Shown piece by piece: positions 25,349-32,078 of a stretch of DNA of 64,000 nt. The DNA is from Armatimonadota bacterium. GTDB lineage: Bacteria > Armatimonadota > Fimbriimonadia > Fimbriimonadales > ATM1. The notes beneath the pieces were generated by a model. That model made no database searches. It was not told the origin of the DNA and saw only the letters and a list, made by a program, of their open reading frames with translations. The translations under genes were made by a program, and so were the position numbers. Where the stretch lies: NCBI GenBank assembly GCA_021324165.1, contig JAJPJR010000040.1:1-64000 (forward strand). The letters run 5' to 3'. Numbering within the stretch: the first letter of the stretch is position 1; each line of letters starts with the position of its first letter.

Positions 25349-26191
25349 ATGCTGCGCAGAATCGTAAGGAGTCTGCTCCTCGTAATTTTCAGCGGGGCGT
25401 TTGCAGCCGCGCTGCCAGCGAATTACGCCCGAGCCGTCGTTTTCGGCGACAGCCTCAGCGACACCGGCAACGTTTATCGCATGACCTTCGGCCTTTATCC
25501 GCCGTCGCCCTATTGGAACGGCCGATTCTCCAACGGCCCAGTTTGGGTGGAAACTATCGCCGCACATTTCGGCCTTCGCGTTGACCCTTCGCTCGGCGGC
25601 GGAACTAACTACGCCTATGGCGGAGCAGAAACCGGATCAGGCTTCAGTCATGCCGGCACGCCGAACGTGGAGCGGCAGATAGATGCGTTCCGATCGCGCT
25701 ATGGCCAGTTTTCGCAAAACGATCTCGTGATTTTTTATATCGGCGCAAACGATTTTCTGTCTGGCCAAACCAATCCACAAATTCCACTCGCCAACATTCA
25801 CAACGAACTCCAAACGTTGTACAACTTAGGAGCCCGCAACATTCTCGTCGGCAATCTTCCGCTTTTGGGTTACACGCCTGGAGCGCTCGGAACTCCCGAT
25901 CAAGATACGCTTAACGCGCTCTCGCTCGCATTCAATCAAGGACTCGCACTCGAATTCTGGGCGTTCAAATCCACCCACCCGCTTGCAACCCTAACCATGC
26001 TCGATGTGCAGCGCTACTTTATGCTCGTCCGCGCGTTCCCGCTTGCGTTCGGGTTCACCAACATCACCGATTCTTATATGGACAGCGGCAGCGGCGATCC
26101 CGACCGCTACCTGTTTTGGGATACCGTGCATCCAACGCGAGTCATGCACGCCTACTTCGGCGGCTACGCAATCCTCAATCTTCAAAACTAA
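25349..26191 (+). CDS. Secreted GDSL/SGNH esterase or lipase
   Basis: The 280-residue protein has a signal peptide (LRRIVRSLLLVIFSGAFAAAL). It has the GDSL block AVVFGDSLSDTGN (nucleophile Ser), the Gly/Asn blocks TNYAYGGA and FYIGANDFL, and the catalytic Asp-His near the end (FWDTVHPTRVMHAYF). This is the phospholipase/lipase-like GDSL branch. There is no PEP-CTERM tail or autotransporter barrel, so it is likely periplasmic or secreted. It probably deacylates a polysaccharide or lipid ester, in keeping with the GH89 gene next to it. Confidence 0.88.
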   Translation: MLRRIVRSLLLVIFSGAFAAALPANYARAVVFGDSLSDTGNVYRMTFGLYPPSPYWNGRFSNGPVWVETIAAHFGLRVDPSLGGGTNYAYGGAETGSGFSHAGTPNVERQIDAFRSRYGQFSQNDLVIFYIGANDFLSGQTNPQIPLANIHNELQTLYNLGARNILVGNLPLLGYTPGALGTPDQDTLNALSLAFNQGLALEFWAFKSTHPLATLTMLDVQRYFMLVRAFPLAFGFTNITDSYMDSGSGDPDRYLFWDTVHPTRVMHAYFGGYAILNLQN

Positions 26192-26282
26192 GCCATCGCT
26201 TGGTTTTCAGCCCACATCGCCCTGCTTCACGCCTGCAAAGTCGGTCTCCAACTGCCACAATCAACAAAATCCATGCGATCAC
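26192..26282. other. Spacer between the esterase and the capsid-gene remnant
   Basis: I see no gene, clear terminator or repeat in these bases. They mark the left edge of the accessory region. Confidence 0.4.
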
Positions 26283-26489
26283 TTGGATTTTACAGCCGCA
26301 GACTTCGCAGAATTTGGCAGGCTGTTTGAGATTCCACGCGGCGCGGTCGCTGCAATGCTCCAAAACCTCATTGCGGCATTCGACCGCCATGCCAAAGCCG
26401 CAATAAGCAAGCTGACGCTCGATGCAAGACTGCAGCAGCACATCCTCGCCGCCTCGCAAAACCGCATAGAACGCCTTCGAAATAACTAA
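26283..26489 (+). CDS. Possible small helical protein, unrecognised
   Basis: A TTG-started frame of 68 residues reads DFTAADFAEFGRLFEIPRGA, then AAMLQNLIAAFDRHAKAAIS and an Arg/Asn-rich end. Its Ala-rich amphipathic helices look protein-like. The aligned antisense frame is full of Cys, as expected of a shadow. It runs opposite to the capsid genes and overlaps the end of one by four bases. No ribosome site is clear. It could be a small phage morphogenesis protein fragment or chance. Confidence 0.3.
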   Translation: MDFTAADFAEFGRLFEIPRGAVAAMLQNLIAAFDRHAKAAISKLTLDARLQQHILAASQNRIERLRNN

Positions 26490-26788
26490 CTCGCAAAAAT
26501 CAGTTTGAACAGCGTCGCCCCGTTTTGAACCCGCGCAACGATTCCATGAATCGTCAACGTCATTCCTGCCCAAACGATCGAATCGGTCGGCAGCGTGGTG
26601 TCATCATCTTTTACCATGATTGCATAAAGCGGGGTGTTCGCCCCGCTCAGAGCCGCTTCGGGAAGATAGTTGCGAGCGTCGGCGTGCGCAGCGATTCCAA
26701 AAATGCCGGTATGCGAATTCGCTCCAACCATAAAAGTCTCGCCGCGCCGCTCCACCATTCTACGCATTCGATGCAGTTTTTCCGTCAT
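26486..26788 (-). CDS. Phage head-tail connector-like small protein
   Basis: The 100-residue protein has a basic N-terminal helix (EKLHRMRRMVERRGETF). It then has a beta-rich part (SHTGIFGIAAHADARNYLPEA, DSIVWAGMTLTIHG, ARVQNGATLFKLIF). Size, place in the module and the all-beta second half resemble small head-tail joining proteins such as the lambda FII type, but I cannot confirm the family. The start overlaps the preceding gene (ATGA). It is the last gene of the minus-strand capsid module on this side. Confidence 0.45.
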   Translation of the reverse strand: MTEKLHRMRRMVERRGETFMVGANSHTGIFGIAAHADARNYLPEAALSGANTPLYAIMVKDDDTTLPTDSIVWAGMTLTIHGIVARVQNGATLFKLIFAS

Positions 26789-27231
26789 GATTCAAACTCC
26801 ACATCAGAAATCAGCGGCACCTTCGCAGCGATTGCCGAGCGCGTCTCTGCCATCATCGGCGCCTGCGCTTTCAAAAACGGAGATAACCTCTGCCATCCCT
26901 GCGCCTTCAGCCCGAAAGGATCAATGATCTTTGCGTCCGCAAACTGTTCGTTGCGCCTTCCAAATCGAATGTCGAAAAAATCAATCTCTTCCGACGAGCC
27001 CGCGTCGCGGAACAGCTGCGCCAAAAACTCGCCGCTGATCACCTCGGACGCTCCTAAATTCAAGGTTGCCTGCAAACCTGTGTTGCCCGTATCGGCAACA
27101 AACGTTTCATCCAAACTAAACTCGATCGCAGGCAGTTGTTCGTTGATCGTATCTTGAATTTCCGTGTCGAAGTCAGATACCGTTATTCGGCACTTTCGCT
27201 TCACCGTGCTCACGCTCACCGAAAGCGACAT
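26785..27231 (-). CDS. Phage neck/tail-associated-like protein, unrecognised
   Basis: The 148-residue protein starts at ATG 27231 with AAGGAGG nine bases upstream. The start sits 59 bases inside the gene before it, an unusually long overlap for this module. The sequence starts with beta-like strands (LSVSVSTVKRKCRITVSDF). It contains acidic stretches (DTEIQDTINEQLPAIEF) and ends with a helix-rich part. No catalytic motif is seen. From its position after the capsid and before the connector-like gene it may be a neck or tail-joining component. That is inference only. Confidence 0.45.
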   Translation of the reverse strand: MSLSVSVSTVKRKCRITVSDFDTEIQDTINEQLPAIEFSLDETFVADTGNTGLQATLNLGASEVISGEFLAQLFRDAGSSEEIDFFDIRFGRRNEQFADAKIIDPFGLKAQGWQRLSPFLKAQAPMMAETRSAIAAKVPLISDVEFES

Positions 27232-27448
27232 ACAGATCCTCCTTAAGTTTTGAAATCATGCGAGAGTTTCGGCGGATTGCGCCCGTCAGCTGCTTCAGCA
27301 GAGCGCAGTTCCGCCGGTTCTCTTCCTGCCTTGCGGCAAGCGATTGTTGAAGATGCTCGATGAACTTCTCGCTCATCTTGCGCTGATAGTTCATGCTGGT
27401 GCGCATCATCCACAGCGATGTGCCAATGATGGCAAGAAGTTCGGCCAT
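27173..27448 (-). CDS. Small one-helix membrane protein with coiled coil (capsid module)
   Basis: The 91-residue protein starts with a hydrophobic segment (MAELLAIIGTSLWMM). A long Arg/Lys/Glu-rich coiled coil follows (KMSEKFIEHLQQSLAARQEE, RMISKLKEDLY). Holin, spanin or lysis-accessory proteins can look like this, but so can many small phage proteins. It lies one base after the stop of another small membrane protein, and its 3' end overlaps the next gene by 59 bases. Confidence 0.5.
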   Translation of the reverse strand: MAELLAIIGTSLWMMRTSMNYQRKMSEKFIEHLQQSLAARQEENRRNCALLKQLTGAIRRNSRMISKLKEDLYVAFGEREHGEAKVPNNGI

Positions 27449-27449
27449 G

Positions 27450-27710
27450 CTATCTCCTTTTTAATGCGCGCTTGACGCGGTCAAACGCGCTCGATGCCGA
27501 AGCGACATCGTTGTTCAGCGTTTCAAACCTTGCTGCAAGTTCTTTGCTTGCAGGATCGTCTTTTCCGATCATGTAAGCGCGAAACACGCTGCGAAACGTT
27601 TGAAAATCGCTTGACAAACGCGAAGACGCCGTGATGGCGGCAGCAACGGCGCCGACCAAACCGCCGACGCCAAGCGCCACAAGCAGCGTTGGAATATCGT
27701 TGAAATTCAT
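27450..27710 (-). CDS. Small one-helix membrane protein (holin-like in shape)
   Basis: The 86-residue protein has a Gly/Ala-rich membrane helix (IPTLLVALGVGGLVGAVAAA). A charged helical tail follows, ending in Arg/Lys (FDRVKRALKRR). The shape fits a class III holin or a phage membrane anchor, but no family motif is visible. A conserved GGAGGCAC-type ribosome site precedes the start, as in other genes of this module. It directly follows the major capsid gene. That is an odd place for a lysis gene in Mu-like phages. Confidence 0.5.
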   Translation of the reverse strand: MNFNDIPTLLVALGVGGLVGAVAAAITASSRLSSDFQTFRSVFRAYMIGKDDPASKELAARFETLNNDVASASSAFDRVKRALKRR

Positions 27711-27745
27711 AGGTGTTAGTGCCTCCTTGTTGGCATTCGTTCAAA

Positions 27746-28681
27746 TTACAGAATCGAACCGTATGCCGTCTGCCACAAGCCGTAGCCTACGTTGTAGCGC
27801 GCACGCACGCCGTAATAAAACCGATCGGTCCACCAACTCGCATCGGTATTCGAACTGTCCAATGCGGAAAACTCAACCGGAACATCGCTGCGCTGCTGCA
27901 AGATCACGCCGCGCATCGCTCGACCCGTGTCCAGCAAAAACCAGTAGTCATCAAACGTTCCCTGCAAATAGGGCGAGACGATCAATCGAAGTTTTCCTTG
28001 AAACACGTTTCGATACGGAGTGCTGCTTGCGTTGTCGCTCGAATTTCCTTTGTAAACAACAATCGGACTTTCGATCAGTTCCAGCGCTGTCCACTGCAGT
28101 TTCGGACCCACAACCAGCGTATCCGGCATAATGCCAAGCGGTTCGCCTTTGTCATCCGGAACCAGCATCATCTGATTGAATCCGGTTGCGATTGCCGCAG
28201 CGCTCAGCGCATCGGTCGAACGATTGCTATAGGTGCTTCCCGGAACGGTTGGGTGCGATGTGTTGAAAAAACTCACGCCGTCATATCCGTTTTTGGTAAA
28301 GCCGTTTGCCAGCTGTTCAACCACAATGCGGTGCCGATGCGCAGCCACGCGGTCAGCCAAGTCGCGCACGCGAAGGCGGATCATGTCGTACTGATCGTCC
28401 TCGACCGCTTTGCGATCTACCGCGATGCTCGCCTCGAACGTTTTGTCTTCGATGGTGTAGTTGTACTCTTTCATTCCGGCGGGCTTGCGCTCGTCAATGA
28501 ACTCCTGCATGGTTGGAGCGCTTCCCAGCCAGGCGTATTTTTGCGATGCCACGGTCGTGTTCACAATGGTGGCGATTTCGGGAACCACCCCGTCGTTGAT
28601 GCGCTGCCGGTAAGCGGCGTCAAACTCGGTTCTGAGCCCTGGCAGCAGCAGGTCGGGGATGTCGGATTTGGTAATGGCCAT
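27746..28681 (-). CDS. Mu gpT-like major capsid protein
   Basis: The 311-residue protein matches the Mu-like major head subunit (gpT) family in layout. The N-terminus is LLPGLRTEFDAAYRQR. Next come YAWLGSAPTMQEFIDERKP, EYNYTIEDKTFEASIAVDRK, VVEQLANGFTKNGYDGVSFF and NTSHP, with an HK97-like fold expected. The C-terminus has YWFLLDTGRAMRGVILQQR and WWTDRFYYGVRARYNVGYGL. It should form the icosahedral shell. A strong GGAGG site precedes the ATG at 28681. The protease and cement-like genes that normally sit just upstream are instead 8 kb away, beyond the Fic/restriction genes. Confidence 0.85.
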   Translation of the reverse strand: MAITKSDIPDLLLPGLRTEFDAAYRQRINDGVVPEIATIVNTTVASQKYAWLGSAPTMQEFIDERKPAGMKEYNYTIEDKTFEASIAVDRKAVEDDQYDMIRLRVRDLADRVAAHRHRIVVEQLANGFTKNGYDGVSFFNTSHPTVPGSTYSNRSTDALSAAAIATGFNQMMLVPDDKGEPLGIMPDTLVVGPKLQWTALELIESPIVVYKGNSSDNASSTPYRNVFQGKLRLIVSPYLQGTFDDYWFLLDTGRAMRGVILQQRSDVPVEFSALDSSNTDASWWTDRFYYGVRARYNVGYGLWQTAYGSIL

Positions 28682-28919
28682 CTATGCCTCCTGTTTTGGT
28701 ATGTTTCACCCCTTAGTGCGCTCGCAGGCACCTTTTCAACCAGGGGCTAGATTGCGCCGGCAGGCGATATCAAAAATCCGTACTATCCGCCTGTATCATG
28801 AAGTAGTAGTCGAGGCTCTCTTGTTATACTGTGCAAAGTTAAAGTATCATGATCGACTCAAGTCCAATACATGAGTATCACGGAGAGTGTGTTTGGCAGG
28901 AGGGTATGATACTATAGCA
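28682..28919. other. 238-base junction between capsid gene and fic
   Basis: The stretch holds the ribosome site of the capsid gene, then AT-rich sequence with no convincing gene. Near its right end (28905-28918) TATGAT and GATACT form -10-like boxes 6-9 bases before the fic ATG. The reverse strand reads GCTATAGTATC, which shares CTATAGTAT with the lexA promoter palindrome. No direct repeats matching the far edge of the 8-kb segment were found by eye. Confidence 0.45.
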
Positions 28920-30080
28920 ATGCAAAATATAGCGGCCGGGAGTGGTTCACCCAGGTCAGGTTGGTATAAGAGGCAGCCTTCCGGCTATCTGGCCTTTATC
29001 CCGGCCGTCCTCCCTCCCACACCTGCACTCAGGTACGACAAGGCCTTGCTTGAGGCGCTGTCAAAGGCGGACCGGGCCCTCGGCCGACTCGACGGCGTAT
29101 CAGTCCGCTTGCCGAACGAAGACCTCTTTGTTCACATGTACATACGAAAAGAAGCAGTGCTTTCCAGTCAGATTGAGGGTACGCAAAGTTCGCTGACGGA
29201 ACTCCTTGAGATGGAGTCCCATGTTCGCAAACCGCGACACCCAGATGACGCAATGATGACGGCCAATTATGTGGCGGCAATGGATCTCGGATTAAAGCGC
29301 TTGCAGACGCTTCCTGTTTCTCTTCGTCTTGTCAAGGAGATTCATGCCCGCTTGATGCTTGGTGCGCGAGGCGGTCAGGTGTCTCCAGGAGAATTTCGCA
29401 CCAGTCAAAACTGGATTGGCCCTGAAGGAGCAAAACTCATGGATGCGATGTTTGTTCCGCCGCCCCCAGACGAAATGAACAATGCGCTGGGAAGATGGGA
29501 AATGTTTTTACACGACAAAGAACCGATGCCGATTTTGGTCAAAGTTGGTTTGGCACACGCGCAGTTTGAAACGATTCACCCGTTTCTTGATGGTAATGGC
29601 CGTATCGGTAGATTGCTGATCACATTTCTGCTATGCGAAAAAGAGGTATTGCGTCGCCCCCTGCTGTACCTGTCCTATTTCTTAAAACAGAATCGCACCG
29701 AGTACTATGATCGCCTGCAGGCAACGAGGGACAGAGGCGATTGGGAAGGTTGGTTGAAGTTTTTCCTTCGGGCTGTGTCGGAAGTCAGCAACCACGCGGC
29801 GGAAACGGCTCTTCAAATCATCGAACTTAGGGAGAGCACGCAACAACTCATCCGCGAAAAAATGGGCCGCGGCGCAGGTACCGCGCTCAGGATTTTGGAC
29901 GATCTGTTCTTGCACCCTTCAACCACCGCTAAACTCACGATGCAAAAGCGTGGAATGACGTTCGCTGGCGCGAGGCGGCCCCTCGAACGACTCTCTGAGC
30001 TTGGTATCTTATGGCCAGATGATGATGAACGAGAGCGGAGGTATCTGTTTCGAAGTTATCTGGACTTGCTGGTGGATTGA
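28920..30080 (+). CDS. Fic-domain AMPylator-like protein with N-terminal inhibitory motif
   Basis: The protein of about 386 residues has the class II Fic inhibitory motif SSQIEGTQ (around Ser82-Glu86). It has a complete Fic catalytic motif HPFLDGNGRIGR (His220 to Arg231) and a C-terminal winged-helix part (TMQKRGMTFAGARRPLERLS). Fic proteins transfer AMP or other nucleotides to proteins, and the inhibitory Glu keeps them off until triggered. The stop lies three bases before a type III restriction methylase gene, so it is part of that operon and may regulate or back up the restriction system. ATG 28920 is chosen; GTG 28887 would add 11 residues. Codon use looks less biased than in the chromosomal genes, fitting transfer. 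Confidence 0.85.
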   Translation: MQNIAAGSGSPRSGWYKRQPSGYLAFIPAVLPPTPALRYDKALLEALSKADRALGRLDGVSVRLPNEDLFVHMYIRKEAVLSSQIEGTQSSLTELLEMESHVRKPRHPDDAMMTANYVAAMDLGLKRLQTLPVSLRLVKEIHARLMLGARGGQVSPGEFRTSQNWIGPEGAKLMDAMFVPPPPDEMNNALGRWEMFLHDKEPMPILVKVGLAHAQFETIHPFLDGNGRIGRLLITFLLCEKEVLRRPLLYLSYFLKQNRTEYYDRLQATRDRGDWEGWLKFFLRAVSEVSNHAAETALQIIELRESTQQLIREKMGRGAGTALRILDDLFLHPSTTAKLTMQKRGMTFAGARRPLERLSELGILWPDDDERERRYLFRSYLDLLVD

Positions 30081-30083
30081 TTT

Positions 30084-32078
30084 ATGGCTGAGTTGATTTG
30101 GGAGGGGAAATATCTGGATCCAGACCGGAGGGTGAAGGCGTCTCCGGTGAGGATCGCCCTGCCGTTTCAGACTGTCGAGACGGTGAACGAATCGGCGCAA
30201 GAGAGGCAGAAGTCGCTTGAGGCTCTTTGGGCGGGAAAGCGGGAGACTGAATGGCGCAACCGTCTGATCTGGGGAGACAAGAAGTACGTTTTGCCATCGC
30301 TGCTTGACGAGTTCGCCGGAAAGGTGGACCTGATCTATATTGATCCGCCGTTCAACACAGGGGCTGACTTCTCTTTTCACGCAAAAGTGCCCGAAGACGG
30401 CTTGGAGTTTACAAAAGAAGCGTCTGTAATCGAACAAAGGGCCTATCGCGACACTTGGAGCGCAGGTATCGACGGTTACATCCATTGGCTGTTCGAAACG
30501 GCAGCTTTGTTGTTCGAACTTTTGTCGGATAGCGGAAGCTTTTTTCTACATCTAGATCCGAACTACGGCCACTACGCGAAGGTGATGCTTGATGAGATCT
30601 TTCGTGGCCGATTTCAGAATGAAATCATCTGGCAGAGAACAGATGCACACAATGACGCAAAGAATCGGTACGGATTCATTCATGACTGCATCTATTGGTT
30701 TTCGAAGGCAGAAAAACCACTCTATTGTCCCGACGCAGTACGCACGGGCCTCAATCCAGGAGGTCTCAAAGAGTATTCGCTCATAGAGACTCCCGATGGA
30801 CGGGTGGTTCCATATACTGGAAACGAGAACGTTCCAGGGCGCAGATTTAAGCTGGACGATGCAACATGGAAGGGAGCCAAGAATCGATTCCCCTGGCGCG
30901 GATGCACACCAGGCGCCCGGCGGGAATGGCGGTACGCCAGCATCGATGACATGGAAGCGGCATACCATAGAGGCGAGATCTACTTGCGGAATCCGGAAAA
31001 GGGTGTGCTCCGATGTCTCAAGAGTTATCTGGACGAAAATGAAGGTCTCTTGTTGCAGGACATATGGACGGACGCGGGCCGCATGAAAGGCGGAGGTACA
31101 TACGCTACAGAAAAGCCCGAGCCGCTCTTGAAGCGAATAATTCTGTCTACCACTACAGAGGGCCAGCTCGTACTTGATTGCTTCGTCGGCTCGGGCACAG
31201 CCGCTGCGGTCGCAGAGAAGCTTGGACGCCGTTGGATCGCCTGCGACCTCGGACGCTTCGCTATCCACACCACACGCAAGCGCCTGCTCCAAATCCCCGA
31301 CGTCAAGCCGTTCGTCGTACAAAACCTCGGCAAGTACGAGCGGCAAGCATGGCAAGCCGCTGAATTCGGCGAGGACGCTGCGGAGAAAACATTACGCTAT
31401 CGCAAGTTCATCTTAGAGCTGTACAAAGCCGACGCGGTCACCGGATACGAATGGTTTCACGGCTCGAAGGCTTCGCGCTTCGTGCACGTCGGAACTGTTG
31501 ATTCTCCCGTCAGCGTCGGTGACGTTACCGCGATCTGCGCCGAGTTCAAGCGCATCATGGGTACGGGAGAAAACGCTCCAAAGACCAACGGCGTGGACGT
31601 CCTCGGCTGGGACTTCGCGTTCGACATCAACGAAGTCGCCAAGAAGCAGGCTGCCGACGCTGGTGTGAACATCGCATTCAAAAAGATCCCCCGTGAAGTG
31701 CTCGAAAAGAGAGCTGTCGAGCAAGGCGACATCGTGTTCTACGAGCTCGCCGCGTTGGACGTGGATGTCAAGACCGAAAAACGCAAAGTAAAGGTTGCCC
31801 TATCCAACTTTGTTATCTCACCTGACGATGTGCCGGAGGAGGTTCAATCGAAAATTACGCACTGGTCTCAGTGGGTTGATTATTGGGCCATCGACTGGGA
31901 CAACAAAGGCGACACGTTCCACAACATGTGGCAGAGCTATCGGACCCGCAAGAACAAGAAACTCGATTTGGCAACCGAGCACGATTACCCCGAACCAGGC
32001 GAATACACATTGCTAATCAAAGTCATTGACCTGCTCGGAAACGATACGACGAAAGCCGTGAGGGTGACGGTGAAGTAG
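30084..32078 (+). CDS. Type III restriction-modification methylase (Mod)
   Basis: The 664-residue protein has the beta-class order of adenine-N6 methylase motifs. Motif IV is IYIDPPFNTG (Asp87). Motif I comes later: LDCFVGSGTAAAVAEKLGR (Phe367). It is followed by RWIACDLGRFAIHTTRKRL. Between them lies a long target-recognition region. The C-terminus of about 200 residues is probably needed for contact with the Res subunit. The next gene encodes a Res-type helicase-nuclease that starts on the base after this stop. Mod methylates one strand of an asymmetric site and protects host DNA. Confidence 0.88.
   Translation: MAELIWEGKYLDPDRRVKASPVRIALPFQTVETVNESAQERQKSLEALWAGKRETEWRNRLIWGDKKYVLPSLLDEFAGKVDLIYIDPPFNTGADFSFHAKVPEDGLEFTKEASVIEQRAYRDTWSAGIDGYIHWLFETAALLFELLSDSGSFFLHLDPNYGHYAKVMLDEIFRGRFQNEIIWQRTDAHNDAKNRYGFIHDCIYWFSKAEKPLYCPDAVRTGLNPGGLKEYSLIETPDGRVVPYTGNENVPGRRFKLDDATWKGAKNRFPWRGCTPGARREWRYASIDDMEAAYHRGEIYLRNPEKGVLRCLKSYLDENEGLLLQDIWTDAGRMKGGGTYATEKPEPLLKRIILSTTTEGQLVLDCFVGSGTAAAVAEKLGRRWIACDLGRFAIHTTRKRLLQIPDVKPFVVQNLGKYERQAWQAAEFGEDAAEKTLRYRKFILELYKADAVTGYEWFHGSKASRFVHVGTVDSPVSVGDVTAICAEFKRIMGTGENAPKTNGVDVLGWDFAFDINEVAKKQAADAGVNIAFKKIPREVLEKRAVEQGDIVFYELAALDVDVKTEKRKVKVALSNFVISPDDVPEEVQSKITHWSQWVDYWAIDWDNKGDTFHNMWQSYRTRKNKKLDLATEHDYPEPGEYTLLIKVIDLLGNDTTKAVRVTVK

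Noticed and set aside
25301-25567. N-terminal extension of the GH89 gene
   Set aside because: It overlaps the divergent GDSL gene, contains no signal peptide, and GTG 25300 starts a clear one.
26175-26573. Minus-strand frame of about 130 residues rich in Cys
   Set aside because: Its Cys codons are the reverse of Ala (GCA) codons of the plus-strand frame, and it overlaps the connector-like gene. It reads as a shadow.
27173-27710. Toxin-antitoxin pair formed by the two small membrane proteins
   Set aside because: Neither has a toxin or antitoxin motif, and both share ribosome-site style and direction with the capsid genes.
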